Positions 1-9,226 of a stretch of DNA of 54,524 bases are shown piece by piece. Below the pieces are notes generated by a model. That model searched no databases. It was not told the origin of the DNA and saw only the letters and a program-made list of their open reading frames with translations. Source of the DNA: Candidatus Aegiribacteria sp. (GTDB taxonomy: Bacteria; Fermentibacterota; Fermentibacteria; Fermentibacterales; JCC-6); contig JAUVEU010000014.1 of the NCBI GenBank assembly GCA_030594645.1, forward strand, positions 1-54,524, given 5' to 3'. The translations under genes were made by a program, and so were the position numbers. How positions within the stretch are numbered: position 1 is the first letter of the stretch; the number at the start of each line of letters is the position of its first letter.

Positions 1-1
1 A

Positions 2-1282
2 AGGCTTGAAGAAACAAGAGCGAGCGCAAATGAGACAATAGCCTGGTTCTGGGCAGGCACTCAGGTTCCAATGAGCAGATTATCGGAACTGGGATCGTTG
101 ATTGTGTGTTCCCAATGCGGATCCTCCGAACCATTAGATACGGTCCTACCTGATACTACTATATCTCGTTTCTGCCGGAAATGCGGTGGAGAAACGAAAT
201 GGTATGTGGTTTCTATTGTTGGTTTCGAAGAGAGAAAACTTATTTCCAGAAGAGCAAGTGCTTTGTTTCAGGAACTGGTGAACAGGCTGGAATACTATAC
301 TATTCTTTCCGATAAATTTATGATACCACAAGTAGTTAACGGAATTGCCGTTCCTGATACGATTAGCCCGTATGATATGAAATTGTACCAGGAAATGATT
401 ATTACACTTGATGAATCTAATCCACCAGTTCCTATTGAAGGAGCTTCCGGAGAAATTATTGGATATCTTCACTATGGATCGGATGATCTTTCAAGAGAAT
501 TAACACTTGTGCCGTATATCGAGCTTGGAATGCTTTTCCTTCTGGCTCTTCTTTTCATGTATGTGATCAGGATTGAGATGAAAAGAGAAAAGGAGTTATC
601 ATGGGTAGGATTCGCCAAAGAAACAGCTCACCAGATAAGTACTCCGTTAACCTCTCTAATGGGATGGCTTGAACTTCTTCACGAGAGACCTGAAGCACAT
701 ACGGACAATGAGTTTTCCGAGGCCCTTGAATACATTGAAAACGATGTTGACAGATTGAAGCAGATTGCCAACAGATATGGGCAGATGGGGAAAAAACCCA
801 AACTTGAGAATAATCTTGTCAACCCAGTAATACTTGATACTGTTCATTACTTCTACGGACACCCTGGATTATTAAATGAAGGAATCAGGCTGGAGACAGA
901 TCTTCGCTCGGAGCAGACAGTGCATCTCAACAGAGTATTGTTCGGCTGGGTTATTGAAAACCTCCTCAAGAATTCACTTTCATCACTTGGCACAGAGAAA
1001 TCCGGAGTAGTCATGATAACTTCCCGTGATATCGAGGAAGGACCCGGATTGGTCGAAATTGAAATCGCGGATAACGGGAAAGGTATTCCTTTCCGTGATC
1101 AGAAAAGAATATTCAACGCTGGATTCAGTACAAGGCGCGGCGGCTGGGGACTTGGCCTGACTCTCAGCAAGAGAATTATTGACGAATATCATGATGGGAG
1201 CATTCGCCTCAGGGCAAGTTCACCTGGCAGGGGAACAACCTTCTCAATAGTGCTTCCAGCTGCACCGAAAGGTGAAAAATGA
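2..1282 (+). CDS. PorY-like sensor histidine kinase, 5' end cut by window edge
   Basis: Membrane histidine kinase that would phosphorylate the receiver protein encoded next. The frame stays open to the left edge, so the ATG at 71 is probably internal and the true start lies outside. Counted from that ATG there are two CxxC pairs (C13/C16 and C35/C38), a zinc-ribbon or redox-like knuckle in the sensor part. A membrane segment spans about 147-168. The H-box follows (H187 in TAHQISTPL), then N-box ENLLKNSL, G1 box ADNGKGIP and G2 box GWGLGLTLSK. The stop overlaps the next start (ATGA at 1279), so kinase and regulator are translationally coupled. The PorY link is inferred from its PorX-like partner; the catalytic domains are certain. 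Confidence 0.88.
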   Translation, partial: RLEETRASANETIAWFWAGTQVPMSRLSELGSLIVCSQCGSSEPLDTVLPDTTISRFCRKCGGETKWYVVSIVGFEERKLISRRASALFQELVNRLEYYTILSDKFMIPQVVNGIAVPDTISPYDMKLYQEMIITLDESNPPVPIEGASGEIIGYLHYGSDDLSRELTLVPYIELGMLFLLALLFMYVIRIEMKREKELSWVGFAKETAHQISTPLTSLMGWLELLHERPEAHTDNEFSEALEYIENDVDRLKQIANRYGQMGKKPKLENNLVNPVILDTVHYFYGHPGLLNEGIRLETDLRSEQTVHLNRVLFGWVIENLLKNSLSSLGTEKSGVVMITSRDIEEGPGLVEIEIADNGKGIPFRDQKRIFNAGFSTRRGGWGLGLTLSKRIIDEYHDGSIRLRASSPGRGTTFSIVLPAAPKGEK

Positions 1283-2835
1283 TTACTGTACTATGGGTGG
1301 ATGATGAGATAGCGCACCTCCAGAGTCATATACGGTTCCTCGAGAAGCGTGGATATCAAGTCCTGACCGCAAGCAGCGGGAATGCAGCGCTTGATTTACT
1401 GAGAGAGAATCGGGTGGATATAGTTCTGATGGATCAGATGATGGTGGGAATGGACGGACTGGAAACTGTTTCCATCCTTCGAAAAAATTATCATGCGCTT
1501 CCTGTTGTTATGGTTACTCAGAGCGAAGAAGAAGAACTGATGGATCTTGCTATCGGTGGTGAAGTGGATGATTACCTGACCAAACCCGTCAATCCCAGTC
1601 AGATACTGCTTGTGATAAAGAGGCTGGTAATGGGAACCCGATTGAAAACTCAGAGAGCCGCAAGAGAGATTGTCGACCAGACCGCCAGGGTTATGGATAT
1701 ACGAAGTCATGATATGGACTGGCAGGGGTGGGTAAATATCTATAGATCATGGGTGGAGATGGATGTCGCATCCAAAGGTTCTCTCGCTGATGAAATGAAG
1801 ACAGTTCATAAAACCAGGTTCGATGATCTTGCTATAGACTTTGCAAAACATGTTGAGCAAAACTATCCTGACTGGATTGCCGGTACTGGTTCTAAATCAC
1901 CCTTGATGTCCCATAATTATATTGAAAGAGTGGTTGCTCCTCAACTGGAATCATCAAACGAACTCGTTATGCTTGTTATTGACTGTATGCGGTATGACCA
2001 GTGGTTGACGATGGCGCCTGTGCTTGAAAAGAGGTTTCATATTGAAACTGATTTCATGTTAACAGTACTTCCCTCAGCAACGCCTTACAGTCGGAATTCC
2101 ATTTTTGCCGGTCTTCTTCCGCGTGATATATGGAGATTTCACCGTCACAGATGGGTTGAGCATTACGGTGTTCCCGGATTGAACAGGTATGAACATGAAT
2201 TCCTGTCAGAAGCTTTGAAACGGCTTGGATGTATAAGGCATTCTAATCCTGATTACGTGAAGATCAGTAACAGGAGAGAGGGAGAAGTCCTTCTGCATTC
2301 GCTTTCCAGGCATTTGCAGAATGGATTCCTTGCTATCGTTATCAACTACATTGATCATCTTACTCACGGCAGGTCTGAACTTGATCTCATACGTGATCTT
2401 GCTCCGGACGTAGCCAGTTTTCGAAGTCTTGCCGGAACGTGGTTTAAATCGTCCTTTCTGAGAATTCTGTTTCAGACACTTGCCGCACGGGGCACAACTG
2501 TGCTTGTTACCAGCGATCATGGTTCTGTTTTCACGACCAGAGATACCAGGATCAGGGGCAGGGGAGTATCAGGCAGTATAAGATACAGATACGGGAGTAA
2601 CCTTTCGGTTGATCCCAGAACGGCAATAACTGTCAGAAAACCAGCGGAATGGGGTTTGCCGGATGATACCCCTGCAAAGAATTATCTGTTTGCCAAGTCT
2701 GATTATTTCATGATGTTTCAAAATGTTCCCAGGAACGAATTACAGAAATTCAAAAATACTTTCCAGCACGGTGGTGTATCTCTTGAAGAAATGATAGTTC
2801 CAAGTATCGTTCTGAAGCCAAAGAATATGAAATGA
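1279..2835 (+). CDS. porX: PorX-like response regulator with PglZ (alkaline-phosphatase-fold) output domain
   Basis: The receiver domain (about 1-120) has the acidic pair D8/D9, phospho-acceptor D52, T80 and K102. A linker leads to a PglZ domain with VIDCMRYD (D235, D240), a threonine in the nucleophile region (T268), D359/H360 and SDHG (D413/H414), the metal-site pattern of the alkaline phosphatase superfamily. At 518 aa it matches PorX, the regulator of type IX secretion genes in Bacteroidetes, whose PglZ domain has been reported as a phosphodiesterase. It overlaps the kinase gene by 4 bp and tsaE by 4 bp. Four T9SS cargo genes downstream support this role. The symbol is by domain architecture, not by phylogeny. 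Confidence 0.87.
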   Translation: MITVLWVDDEIAHLQSHIRFLEKRGYQVLTASSGNAALDLLRENRVDIVLMDQMMVGMDGLETVSILRKNYHALPVVMVTQSEEEELMDLAIGGEVDDYLTKPVNPSQILLVIKRLVMGTRLKTQRAAREIVDQTARVMDIRSHDMDWQGWVNIYRSWVEMDVASKGSLADEMKTVHKTRFDDLAIDFAKHVEQNYPDWIAGTGSKSPLMSHNYIERVVAPQLESSNELVMLVIDCMRYDQWLTMAPVLEKRFHIETDFMLTVLPSATPYSRNSIFAGLLPRDIWRFHRHRWVEHYGVPGLNRYEHEFLSEALKRLGCIRHSNPDYVKISNRREGEVLLHSLSRHLQNGFLAIVINYIDHLTHGRSELDLIRDLAPDVASFRSLAGTWFKSSFLRILFQTLAARGTTVLVTSDHGSVFTTRDTRIRGRGVSGSIRYRYGSNLSVDPRTAITVRKPAEWGLPDDTPAKNYLFAKSDYFMMFQNVPRNELQKFKNTFQHGGVSLEEMIVPSIVLKPKNMK

Positions 2836-3257
2836 TAAAACAGATTGACCTTGAACATCTTGCAGAGAAGATCGCTCTGAGTATGTGCCCCGGAGACAAC
2901 ATTTTCCTTGTAGGGAACCTGGGAGCCGGCAAGTCGGTATTCGCGAGAGCTGTACTAAGAGCTCTCGGGGTAACAGGTAATATTCCAAGCCCCAGTTTTA
3001 TAGTTGACGCGGTTTATTCCGCTGGAAACAATGAGATTCATCATATTGACCTGTACCGACTTGAGGGAGCCCATCGCGAGTTACAATCCTTTGGTATCTA
3101 CGATGCGCTTGATTCCAGCTCGCTGGCAGTTGTAGAATGGGCGGATCGGCTTGAGGAAGAGATTCTGGATAATGGAGTACTGATAAACATCGGTTTTACA
3201 GACGATCCGAATCTGAGAGAGGTGGTCGTAGATGACCGGCGTCTGGCTCGGAATTGA
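2832..3257 (+). CDS. tsaE: tRNA threonylcarbamoyladenosine biosynthesis ATPase TsaE
   Basis: Small P-loop protein of 141 aa, the normal TsaE length. It has Walker A GNLGAGKS and the family-typical HHIDLYRLEG and VVEWADRLEE. TsaE helps TsaB and TsaD make the t6A modification at position 37 of ANN-decoding tRNAs in the cytoplasm. The start overlaps the porX stop (ATGA) and the end overlaps tsaB by 26 bp, so the three genes are one transcription unit. tsaD is not in this window. Confidence 0.95.
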   Translation: MIKQIDLEHLAEKIALSMCPGDNIFLVGNLGAGKSVFARAVLRALGVTGNIPSPSFIVDAVYSAGNNEIHHIDLYRLEGAHRELQSFGIYDALDSSSLAVVEWADRLEEEILDNGVLINIGFTDDPNLREVVVDDRRLARN

Positions 3258-3903
3258 AACAACAACCTCCACGGGAGGTGTTGCTCTTGTCAGGGATGGG
3301 AAACTTGTTGCCGAGGAATACCTGCCTGTCATTGCTGTTCATTCTGAAAAAGTCCTGCCGTGCATATCAGACCTTCTGGAAAGAACAGAGATTTCCCCCG
3401 GGGAGATATCAGGAATCGCTGTTTCTTCCGGTCCGGGATCATACACCGGCTTGAGAATTGGTATTGCCACAGCCATTGGTCTGTCTGCAGGCTGGGAGAT
3501 CGGTCTGAAAGGTGTTGAAACTCTCAGGGTTCTTGCTTCTTCAGTTACTGCTGAACATCCTGTTCTGGCATGTATCAGAGCCAGACAATCTGAAGTATAC
3601 GCAGCGCTGTATGAAAGCAGTTCTCCCGACGCAGGAATTCTTATCCCTCCCGGGGTTTATATGGCTTCAGCACTTATGAAGGAATTATCAACTGGAGATA
3701 AAATGATTGCTGTCGGAAGTGGAAGAAGTGAAATGTTGCTCCCTGATTCAGTACTGTGGGCGCCTGAACTATGGGATATTCCCAGACCATCTCTTGTTGC
3801 TCTGATCGGCAGTATCAGGACTGGAGCCGAGGGATTCGACAGGAGCATAACTCCAGTCTACCTGCGGGGCTTCAACGAGAAGGCGAAGAGCAGTGTGCGC
3901 TGA
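3232..3903 (+). CDS. tsaB: tRNA threonylcarbamoyladenosine biosynthesis protein TsaB
   Basis: ASKHA-fold protein of 223 aa. It has the N-terminal GIETTTSTGGVAL, the VSSGPGSYTGLRIG segment diagnostic of TsaB, and LACIRARQSEVYAALY. TsaB is the non-catalytic partner of TsaD in t6A synthesis. The ATG at 3232 lies inside the end of tsaE and is preceded by GAGAGG. The 3' end overlaps the acetyltransferase fusion gene by 11 bp. The order tsaE-tsaB-rimI is common in bacteria. Confidence 0.95.
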   Translation: MTGVWLGIETTTSTGGVALVRDGKLVAEEYLPVIAVHSEKVLPCISDLLERTEISPGEISGIAVSSGPGSYTGLRIGIATAIGLSAGWEIGLKGVETLRVLASSVTAEHPVLACIRARQSEVYAALYESSSPDAGILIPPGVYMASALMKELSTGDKMIAVGSGRSEMLLPDSVLWAPELWDIPRPSLVALIGSIRTGAEGFDRSITPVYLRGFNEKAKSSVR

Positions 3904-5125
3904 ATTGCGCATTGCTTCAAATAAAGACATTCCTGAAATTCTGGAGATCGAGAATGAATGCTTTCCATGCCCATGGAACGTTGAACAGATTTCGACATGT
4001 GTGGAAACTCCCTGTTTTCGAACCTGGACAGCAAGAAGCGATGGAAGAATTACGGGATACGTTACTGCAAATCTGGTACTGAATGAACTTCATGTTATCA
4101 ACCTTGCCGTTCGCGCAAAGTTCAGAAACGTGGGAATAGGTACATTACTTCTGAAAACAGCTGAATACTGGGGTGGGCGGCTAGGAGTCACAGCTTCAAA
4201 ACTTGAAGTCAGGAAATCATCGAGATCAGCGATAGAGTTTTATAAGCGGAACGGTTACAGACAGATCGGACATTTTGACAATTATTATCCTGATGGAGAG
4301 GAAGCTCTTGAGTTTCAGGCGATCCTGGTTCCTGATGAAACAGCTGCCGTTATCGCACGCTCTGTCGTCAGGTTTTCGAATGGAATACCACGAGTGGGAG
4401 TAGTGCTGGGTTCCGGTCTTTCATGGCTTGCCGATTCGTTCGGAAAAGGAATTGAGATTCCCTATTCCGAAATAGCAGGATTTTCTCATGACAGGTTGCC
4501 GGGTCATCCGGGGAAGCTTGTATTCAGCGGGTGCGGCAATTTCGTGTTCCTGCTGGGCAGGCGTCATTATTACCAGGGTTACAGCGGTGATCAGGTATCT
4601 CTTCTTCCGGGTGTGCTTGGAGACCTGGGCGTTCTGTCATGGGTATTGATGTCTTCTTCAGGGGCGGTGGATCCAGCCCTTGATCGTGGTGATATTATTG
4701 TCTTCAGTGATCATGCAAACTTTTCAGGCTGTATTCCGGAATCAACAACAGGAAGAATTGGACGATCCGCTTATTCAGAAGAACTCCGGGAGCTGGCGCT
4801 TTCGATTGCTTCCGAAACCGGTGCTTCTGTCGATGAAGGGGTATTTGCCTGCGTATCCGGTCCGGCCTATGAAACATCTTCAGAAATTCAATTTCTTCGA
4901 AGAAGCGGAATTTCATCCGTTTCCATGTCAACCGTACCGGAGGCTCTGCTGCTTTCTACCCGGGGATTTGATGTTGTGGCTCTTTCTCTGATCACAAATG
5001 CTGTATCTCCCGGTGAAAAGGTGACTCATGAAAAAGTGCTGGCTTCACAGACCGTAATTCGAAGAAAGCAGGAAGAATTCCTTATTGCTTTTCTCGGGAA
5101 GATTGCCGCTCGTGAATTACGCTGA
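3893..5125 (+). CDS. RimI-type N-acetyltransferase fused to purine nucleoside phosphorylase
   Basis: Two complete domains are in one 410-aa frame. Residues about 1-145 are a GNAT acetyltransferase of RimI type, with the acetyl-CoA motif RNVGIGTLL and the end-of-domain FYKRNGYRQIG. Residues about 155-410 are a trimeric-type purine nucleoside phosphorylase: VVLGSGLSWL phosphate loop, LPGHPGKLVF, GRRHYYQGYS, GPAYETSSEI, and STVPEALL followed by SLITNAVS. RimI acetylates ribosomal protein S18; PNP cleaves purine nucleosides with phosphate. The GTG start at 3893 overlaps tsaB and the end overlaps folC. The rimI part follows the usual tsaB-rimI order, so the PNP looks like the added module. The fusion depends on the assembly being correct here. 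Confidence 0.88.
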   Translation: MCAELRIASNKDIPEILEIENECFPCPWNVEQISTCVETPCFRTWTARSDGRITGYVTANLVLNELHVINLAVRAKFRNVGIGTLLLKTAEYWGGRLGVTASKLEVRKSSRSAIEFYKRNGYRQIGHFDNYYPDGEEALEFQAILVPDETAAVIARSVVRFSNGIPRVGVVLGSGLSWLADSFGKGIEIPYSEIAGFSHDRLPGHPGKLVFSGCGNFVFLLGRRHYYQGYSGDQVSLLPGVLGDLGVLSWVLMSSSGAVDPALDRGDIIVFSDHANFSGCIPESTTGRIGRSAYSEELRELALSIASETGASVDEGVFACVSGPAYETSSEIQFLRRSGISSVSMSTVPEALLLSTRGFDVVALSLITNAVSPGEKVTHEKVLASQTVIRRKQEEFLIAFLGKIAARELR

Positions 5126-6350
5126 AGCGGAAGAATACCTTTTCGGGAGAAGACGAATGGGCATGAAATTCGGTCTGGACCGTGTTCGCCGTCTTCTGAA
5201 TGACGCAGGTAATCCGCAGAAAAGTTTCAGGACAATCCACGTTGTCGGAACTAACGGGAAAGGAAGCACGACTGCCCTGCTTGCCGAGATTCTGCGCCAC
5301 CTTGGTTACAAGGTTGGCAGAATCACGTCACCTCACCTCCTTCATTATCGGGAAAGGACAGCAATCAATAATATCTGGATACCCGAGGAAGCAGTAATCG
5401 AATTCGTGGAGCTTTTCAGAGAAAGGATAGAGAAACACAGCGCGACTTTCTTTGAAATAACAACGGTAATGTCGGCATGGTTCTTTTTGAAGGAAGGTGT
5501 TGATTTTGTTGTCGCCGAGGCCGGTCTTGGCGGAAGACTTGATGCTACAAGACTCCTGGATGGCGAATGTACCCTTTTCACAGGCGTGGAACTCGAACAC
5601 AGGCGCATACTTGGATATACAGAGCCTCTTATCGCAGCTGAAAAGGTCGCCATTGCCCGCCCCGGTTCAACACTGATAGCATTCGAACAGAAACCTGAAG
5701 TGGAAGAAGTATTGACCGCTGCTGAAAATGCCGGAAGCCTCATTCGCGTAAGACCGGAACCGGCGGAGTTATCACCTCTTCCCGGAGAGCATCAGAGACA
5801 CAATTCCGGACTGGCTCTGTCCGCAGCCCTGTTGTTTTCCGGTTGTACAAAGGGAAAGGTGCAATCAGCATTCGAGAAATCCTGCAGAACTCTCAGCTGG
5901 CCAGGGCGACTTGATCTTCATGCGGGATCACCTCCAATACTTTTCGATGTGGCTCACAGTCCTGGTTCTGTTGAGCACCTGATTGAATATCTGAAGAAAA
6001 ACTGGAAAATTCCGGTGCCCGCTGTTGTGGGATTTCTGGAAGACAAATTCTGGAAGGAAATGACAAAACAGCTTTGCGAAGTTTTGAATCCTGTCATAAC
6101 AACTACGCCTCTTAACGAGAGATCTCTTCCAGCCGGTTCTCTTGCGGAGCAGTTTCAGAAAGTCGGAGTGGAAGCGTTCTGGAGAGATGATATCGGTGAA
6201 GCGATGACCCTGGCGCGATCTATACGTTCTGATCTGATTGTTGTGACCGGTTCTTTCTTCGTTGTGGGATACGCGATGCAGTACGCCTGGCGGAATGAGT
6301 GGATAGATCTTCCTGGAAAAGGGGCTGAGCAGAATCAGATGTTCCAATAA
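5112..6350 (+). CDS. folC: Bifunctional folylpolyglutamate synthase / dihydrofolate synthase
   Basis: Mur-ligase-family protein of about 412 aa with P-loop GTNGKGSTTA (FolC type), ITSPHLLHYRERTAIN, EAGLGGRLDATR and FDVAHSPGSVEHL. It adds L-glutamate to dihydropteroate and folates. I take the GTG at 5112, which overlaps the upstream stop (5123-5125) and gives the usual YAEAEEYLFGR N-terminus. A TTG at 5085 would add nine residues with no family counterpart. It links functionally to folE and folP near 35 kb. Confidence 0.92.
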   Translation: MNYAEAEEYLFGRRRMGMKFGLDRVRRLLNDAGNPQKSFRTIHVVGTNGKGSTTALLAEILRHLGYKVGRITSPHLLHYRERTAINNIWIPEEAVIEFVELFRERIEKHSATFFEITTVMSAWFFLKEGVDFVVAEAGLGGRLDATRLLDGECTLFTGVELEHRRILGYTEPLIAAEKVAIARPGSTLIAFEQKPEVEEVLTAAENAGSLIRVRPEPAELSPLPGEHQRHNSGLALSAALLFSGCTKGKVQSAFEKSCRTLSWPGRLDLHAGSPPILFDVAHSPGSVEHLIEYLKKNWKIPVPAVVGFLEDKFWKEMTKQLCEVLNPVITTTPLNERSLPAGSLAEQFQKVGVEAFWRDDIGEAMTLARSIRSDLIVVTGSFFVVGYAMQYAWRNEWIDLPGKGAEQNQMFQ

Positions 6351-6432
6351 GTTGACAGTTATCATCAGATTGATGTATAGGTATTGCTTATGAAAATTGA
6401 GATTCAGTTCAGGAAACTGGAGGTTGGATTAA

Positions 6433-6675
6433 ATGACCGAAAAGAAAATTGCTGTCTCCGAGCAGATGGACTCATCGAAAGAAGATAACCGAGCAGCGCC
6501 TTTCACGCTGACTAATTATCTGCTGTTCGCTGTCGGGTTGCTGGACATAGTAATCGGATGGTTCCTCCTTCGAGGAGGACATATTACAATAGCTCCCATA
6601 ATGCTTATCGTGGGCTACTGTGTGATAATACCTCTGGCGATCATGTTAAGAAAGAAAACAACGGAAAACACCTGA
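6433..6675 (+). CDS. Small two-helix membrane protein, DUF3098-like
   Basis: 80-aa protein with a polar N-terminus of about 25 residues and two membrane helices (about 28-45 and 52-70) split by a short RGGHITIAP turn. The layout resembles DUF3098 proteins, found mostly in Bacteroidetes and often near gliding/secretion or cell-division genes. GGAGG lies nine bases before the ATG. The next gene starts two bases after the stop. Function unknown; the family assignment is by pattern only. Confidence 0.7.
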   Translation: MTEKKIAVSEQMDSSKEDNRAAPFTLTNYLLFAVGLLDIVIGWFLLRGGHITIAPIMLIVGYCVIIPLAIMLRKKTTENT

Positions 6676-6676
6676 G

Positions 6677-7423
6677 GTGAAACTTTTTCCAGCTGTCTTT
6701 CTGACGATTCTGTTTGTATCCTGCGACAGTAATGATGAAATATTCTTTCATCCTGAACCGCTTCCCCTGATCGAGCGGGACACTGCCTTCGTGACTGTTC
6801 CCGGCGGAACATACATAACAGACGAGGATGATACTCTTTCAATCAACGGTTTCCGCCTGGGAAGATACGAAGTAACAAACAGGCTGTTCTACAGTCTTGC
6901 CGATGATGCCGGAATTGGATTGCCGCCAGATCCGGTTTTTCCGGGAATGGACAGATACCTTTTCAATTATCCTGATTATCCGGTTGTGAATGTCAGTGTT
7001 AATGACGCTGCTTCCGCAGCTGCTGAAATGGGAGGCAGATTGCCCACCCGCGCAGAATGGGAGTATGCCGCTTCACTTGGGATATCCGGAGATATTTCAG
7101 GGCAGTATCCATGGGGATCACTGGATCCTGCCGATGCTGAATACCCGGCCAACTACCTTGCGTCCGATGAATGGGAGACAAGAGGATCAGACGGATACCT
7201 CTGGACAGCTCCGGTGGATTCTTTTCCCCTGAACGATGCAGGTTTCGCCTGTCAGGCGGGAAATGTAGCTGAATGGACTATGCCTGTGGATTCACTCGTG
7301 CCGGTTTGCGGTGGCTCCTGGTTGTCACCGGCGGCGGGTATTACGATTAACAGCGTTAAATACCTTGCACCGGGTGATCGCGCCCGCCATATCGGCTTCC
7401 GCATCCTCATCCCGGGGACGTAG
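6677..7423 (+). CDS. Lipoprotein with formylglycine-generating-enzyme-like (SUMF1) domain
   Basis: GTG start; the signal peptide ends in lipobox FVSC (Cys about 15), so it is probably an outer-membrane or periplasmic lipoprotein. The rest is an FGE-sulfatase fold: VPGGTYITDEDDTL, LGRYEVTNRLF, GGRLPTRAEWEYAAS, QYPWGS, AGNVAEWT, GGSWLSP and terminal GFRI. The family includes true sulfatase activators and many non-enzymatic relatives. The paired copper-binding cysteines of aerobic FGE are not evident, so a structural or binding role is more likely. The 248-aa length is usual. Confidence 0.82.
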   Translation: MKLFPAVFLTILFVSCDSNDEIFFHPEPLPLIERDTAFVTVPGGTYITDEDDTLSINGFRLGRYEVTNRLFYSLADDAGIGLPPDPVFPGMDRYLFNYPDYPVVNVSVNDAASAAAEMGGRLPTRAEWEYAASLGISGDISGQYPWGSLDPADAEYPANYLASDEWETRGSDGYLWTAPVDSFPLNDAGFACQAGNVAEWTMPVDSLVPVCGGSWLSPAAGITINSVKYLAPGDRARHIGFRILIPGT

Positions 7424-7628
7424 TCTGTTTCGTCAATTCAGACAACCTGAACAGGTATGCAGGAAGTAATAAATTCACCTGAAGTGTGCAATATTCTTAA
7501 TTTAATAAACCTGTAGACGAGCATTTAAAGAATTCAAGAAAGTAATATGAAATGCGAGATTTCAATATACCACCTCGTGAAGAGAATCAGGTTCAAAGGC
7601 AGGAGCAGGCTTACTAAAGGAGGATTGA

Positions 7629-9074
7629 ATGCAGTTAAAGAAAACATGCCTTTTTGTGAGTTTGATTCTAATCCCTGCCGGTTCAGCTCTGGCTGATTGG
7701 CAAAACTTCCAATTGACCGATAATAGTTTTGCAGAATCAATGTCCTCAGTTGATTTAGATTCGTCCGGAATTCCTCATTTTACGTGGTGCTCCAATAACG
7801 ATGGTGACTATGATATTTATTACCTGTTTGAAATCGCTGGAACGCCGGTAAAAGTTACAGTTAATAACACTAATGATCTGTATCCCCGTTTAAGGATAGA
7901 CCAGGCAGGAAATGTACATATTGCCTTCAAGGGGCACGATGGTCATGATTATGAAGAGTTCTATGTGAATAACATCGGCGGTTCTTTTTGTGACCCGGTG
8001 CAGGTAAGTTTCACAGAAACAGATGTTGGAGTCTTTGTCCCTGAACACTCATGCTTAAGTATTGATCCTGATGGCGTTGCCCATATTGCTTACAAATATG
8101 GGTACTATGAGTATGGTAACTGGGATATTTACTATGTGAACAATGAGAGCGGGTCATTTGGATCATCGACCAGAATTACCGATGAAACCGGCGGAAAAAG
8201 TTACGTCAGACCTTCAATGGCCCTGGATAATGACAACTTTGTTCATACTGTATTTGAAAACGGAACCGACATCCTCTACACCAACAATGTTGCCGGGGTT
8301 TTCGATAGTCTGACAAAAGTAAGCGCAGGAACCTATTGCTGGCATTCTTCGGTTGGGATCGATTCCTCAAACAAGGTTCATATCTCTTACTCCAGATACC
8401 ATGGGGGTGCTTACTACATTAATAATGTGAGCGGAAGTTTTGATACCACATTGGTTTTGTCAAGCGATAACAGCATGAATGGAACGACAGCCTTAGTGGT
8501 GGATTTGCTGGACAATGTCCATGTTGCCTTTATCGGGGGGGACTTTGGAGCCACTAATTCTCATGAGCTGTATTATGTAAATAATTGTACTGGCAGTTTT
8601 GATGACCCCGAACAGTTAACCTTCAATAGTGAGCATACCGCAGACATATCTTTGAGCGTTGACTCTGTTTGCGCCGGTCATATAGCATTCCTGGAGGGGT
8701 TCTATGGAAGTAACGATTATGAAGTCTGGTATTGCACAAATAGCGAATTTGTCGGCATATCTTCGGACAACGCAAGCTACGCAGGTAATAACCCTTCTTC
8801 ATTTTCGTTACAAAACCATCCAAATCCCTTTAGTCCAACGACAATCATAAGCTATCAATTATCAGTGAATGCCGATGTGACCCTCAGTATTTACAACATA
8901 CTGGGGCAGAAGTTGCGGACATTGGTATATGAAAATACATCCGCTGGATATCATTCAGTGCTTTGGAACGGCACCGATGAAAACAACCAGCGTGTTCCCT
9001 CAGGAGTATATTTCTATCAGTTAACAGCAGGGAATGATTTATCTGAAACAAAACGAATGGTGATTTTAAAGTAG
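7629..9074 (+). CDS. Secreted beta-propeller-like protein with T9SS type A sorting domain
   Basis: 481 aa. A signal peptide ends near GSALA. About seven repeats follow of the pattern YYVNN..GSF...T, each with an S-x-D-x-x-G-x-x-H-x-A strand, suggesting a seven-bladed propeller. From about residue 390 there is a FlgD-like sorting domain: NHPNPFSP, LSIYNILGQKLRTL, WNGTDENNQRVPSGVYFY and terminal KRMVILK. This predicts export through the outer membrane by T9SS. AAAGGAGG precedes the ATG at good distance. Ligand or enzymatic function unknown. Confidence 0.85.
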   Translation: MQLKKTCLFVSLILIPAGSALADWQNFQLTDNSFAESMSSVDLDSSGIPHFTWCSNNDGDYDIYYLFEIAGTPVKVTVNNTNDLYPRLRIDQAGNVHIAFKGHDGHDYEEFYVNNIGGSFCDPVQVSFTETDVGVFVPEHSCLSIDPDGVAHIAYKYGYYEYGNWDIYYVNNESGSFGSSTRITDETGGKSYVRPSMALDNDNFVHTVFENGTDILYTNNVAGVFDSLTKVSAGTYCWHSSVGIDSSNKVHISYSRYHGGAYYINNVSGSFDTTLVLSSDNSMNGTTALVVDLLDNVHVAFIGGDFGATNSHELYYVNNCTGSFDDPEQLTFNSEHTADISLSVDSVCAGHIAFLEGFYGSNDYEVWYCTNSEFVGISSDNASYAGNNPSSFSLQNHPNPFSPTTIISYQLSVNADVTLSIYNILGQKLRTLVYENTSAGYHSVLWNGTDENNQRVPSGVYFYQLTAGNDLSETKRMVILK

Positions 9075-9226
9075 CAAGTTTGGAGAACCCGTAATTTTAC
9101 CAGCTTCCGTTATTTCCGGATTCGAGAGGACATCTGATAGATAGATTGGCCGCTTTCGATTGAGCTGAAACCGGATGATTTTGAGTATTGCATACTCTGT
9201 AGATAGTTTTAAGGAGAGTTCCCATA

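Noticed and set aside
71-73. ATG at 71 as the true start of the histidine kinase
   Set aside because: The same frame is open to the left window edge with protein-like sequence, and a kinase with one C-proximal membrane helix probably has another upstream.
6390-6488. 32-codon ORF beginning ATG 6390
   Set aside because: It overlaps the DUF3098-like gene out of frame, lacks a ribosome binding site and has no recognisable features.
7424-7628. Possible riboswitch or regulatory RNA before the 481-aa protein
   Set aside because: No conserved riboswitch core or strong paired structure could be seen; only a good ribosome binding site.
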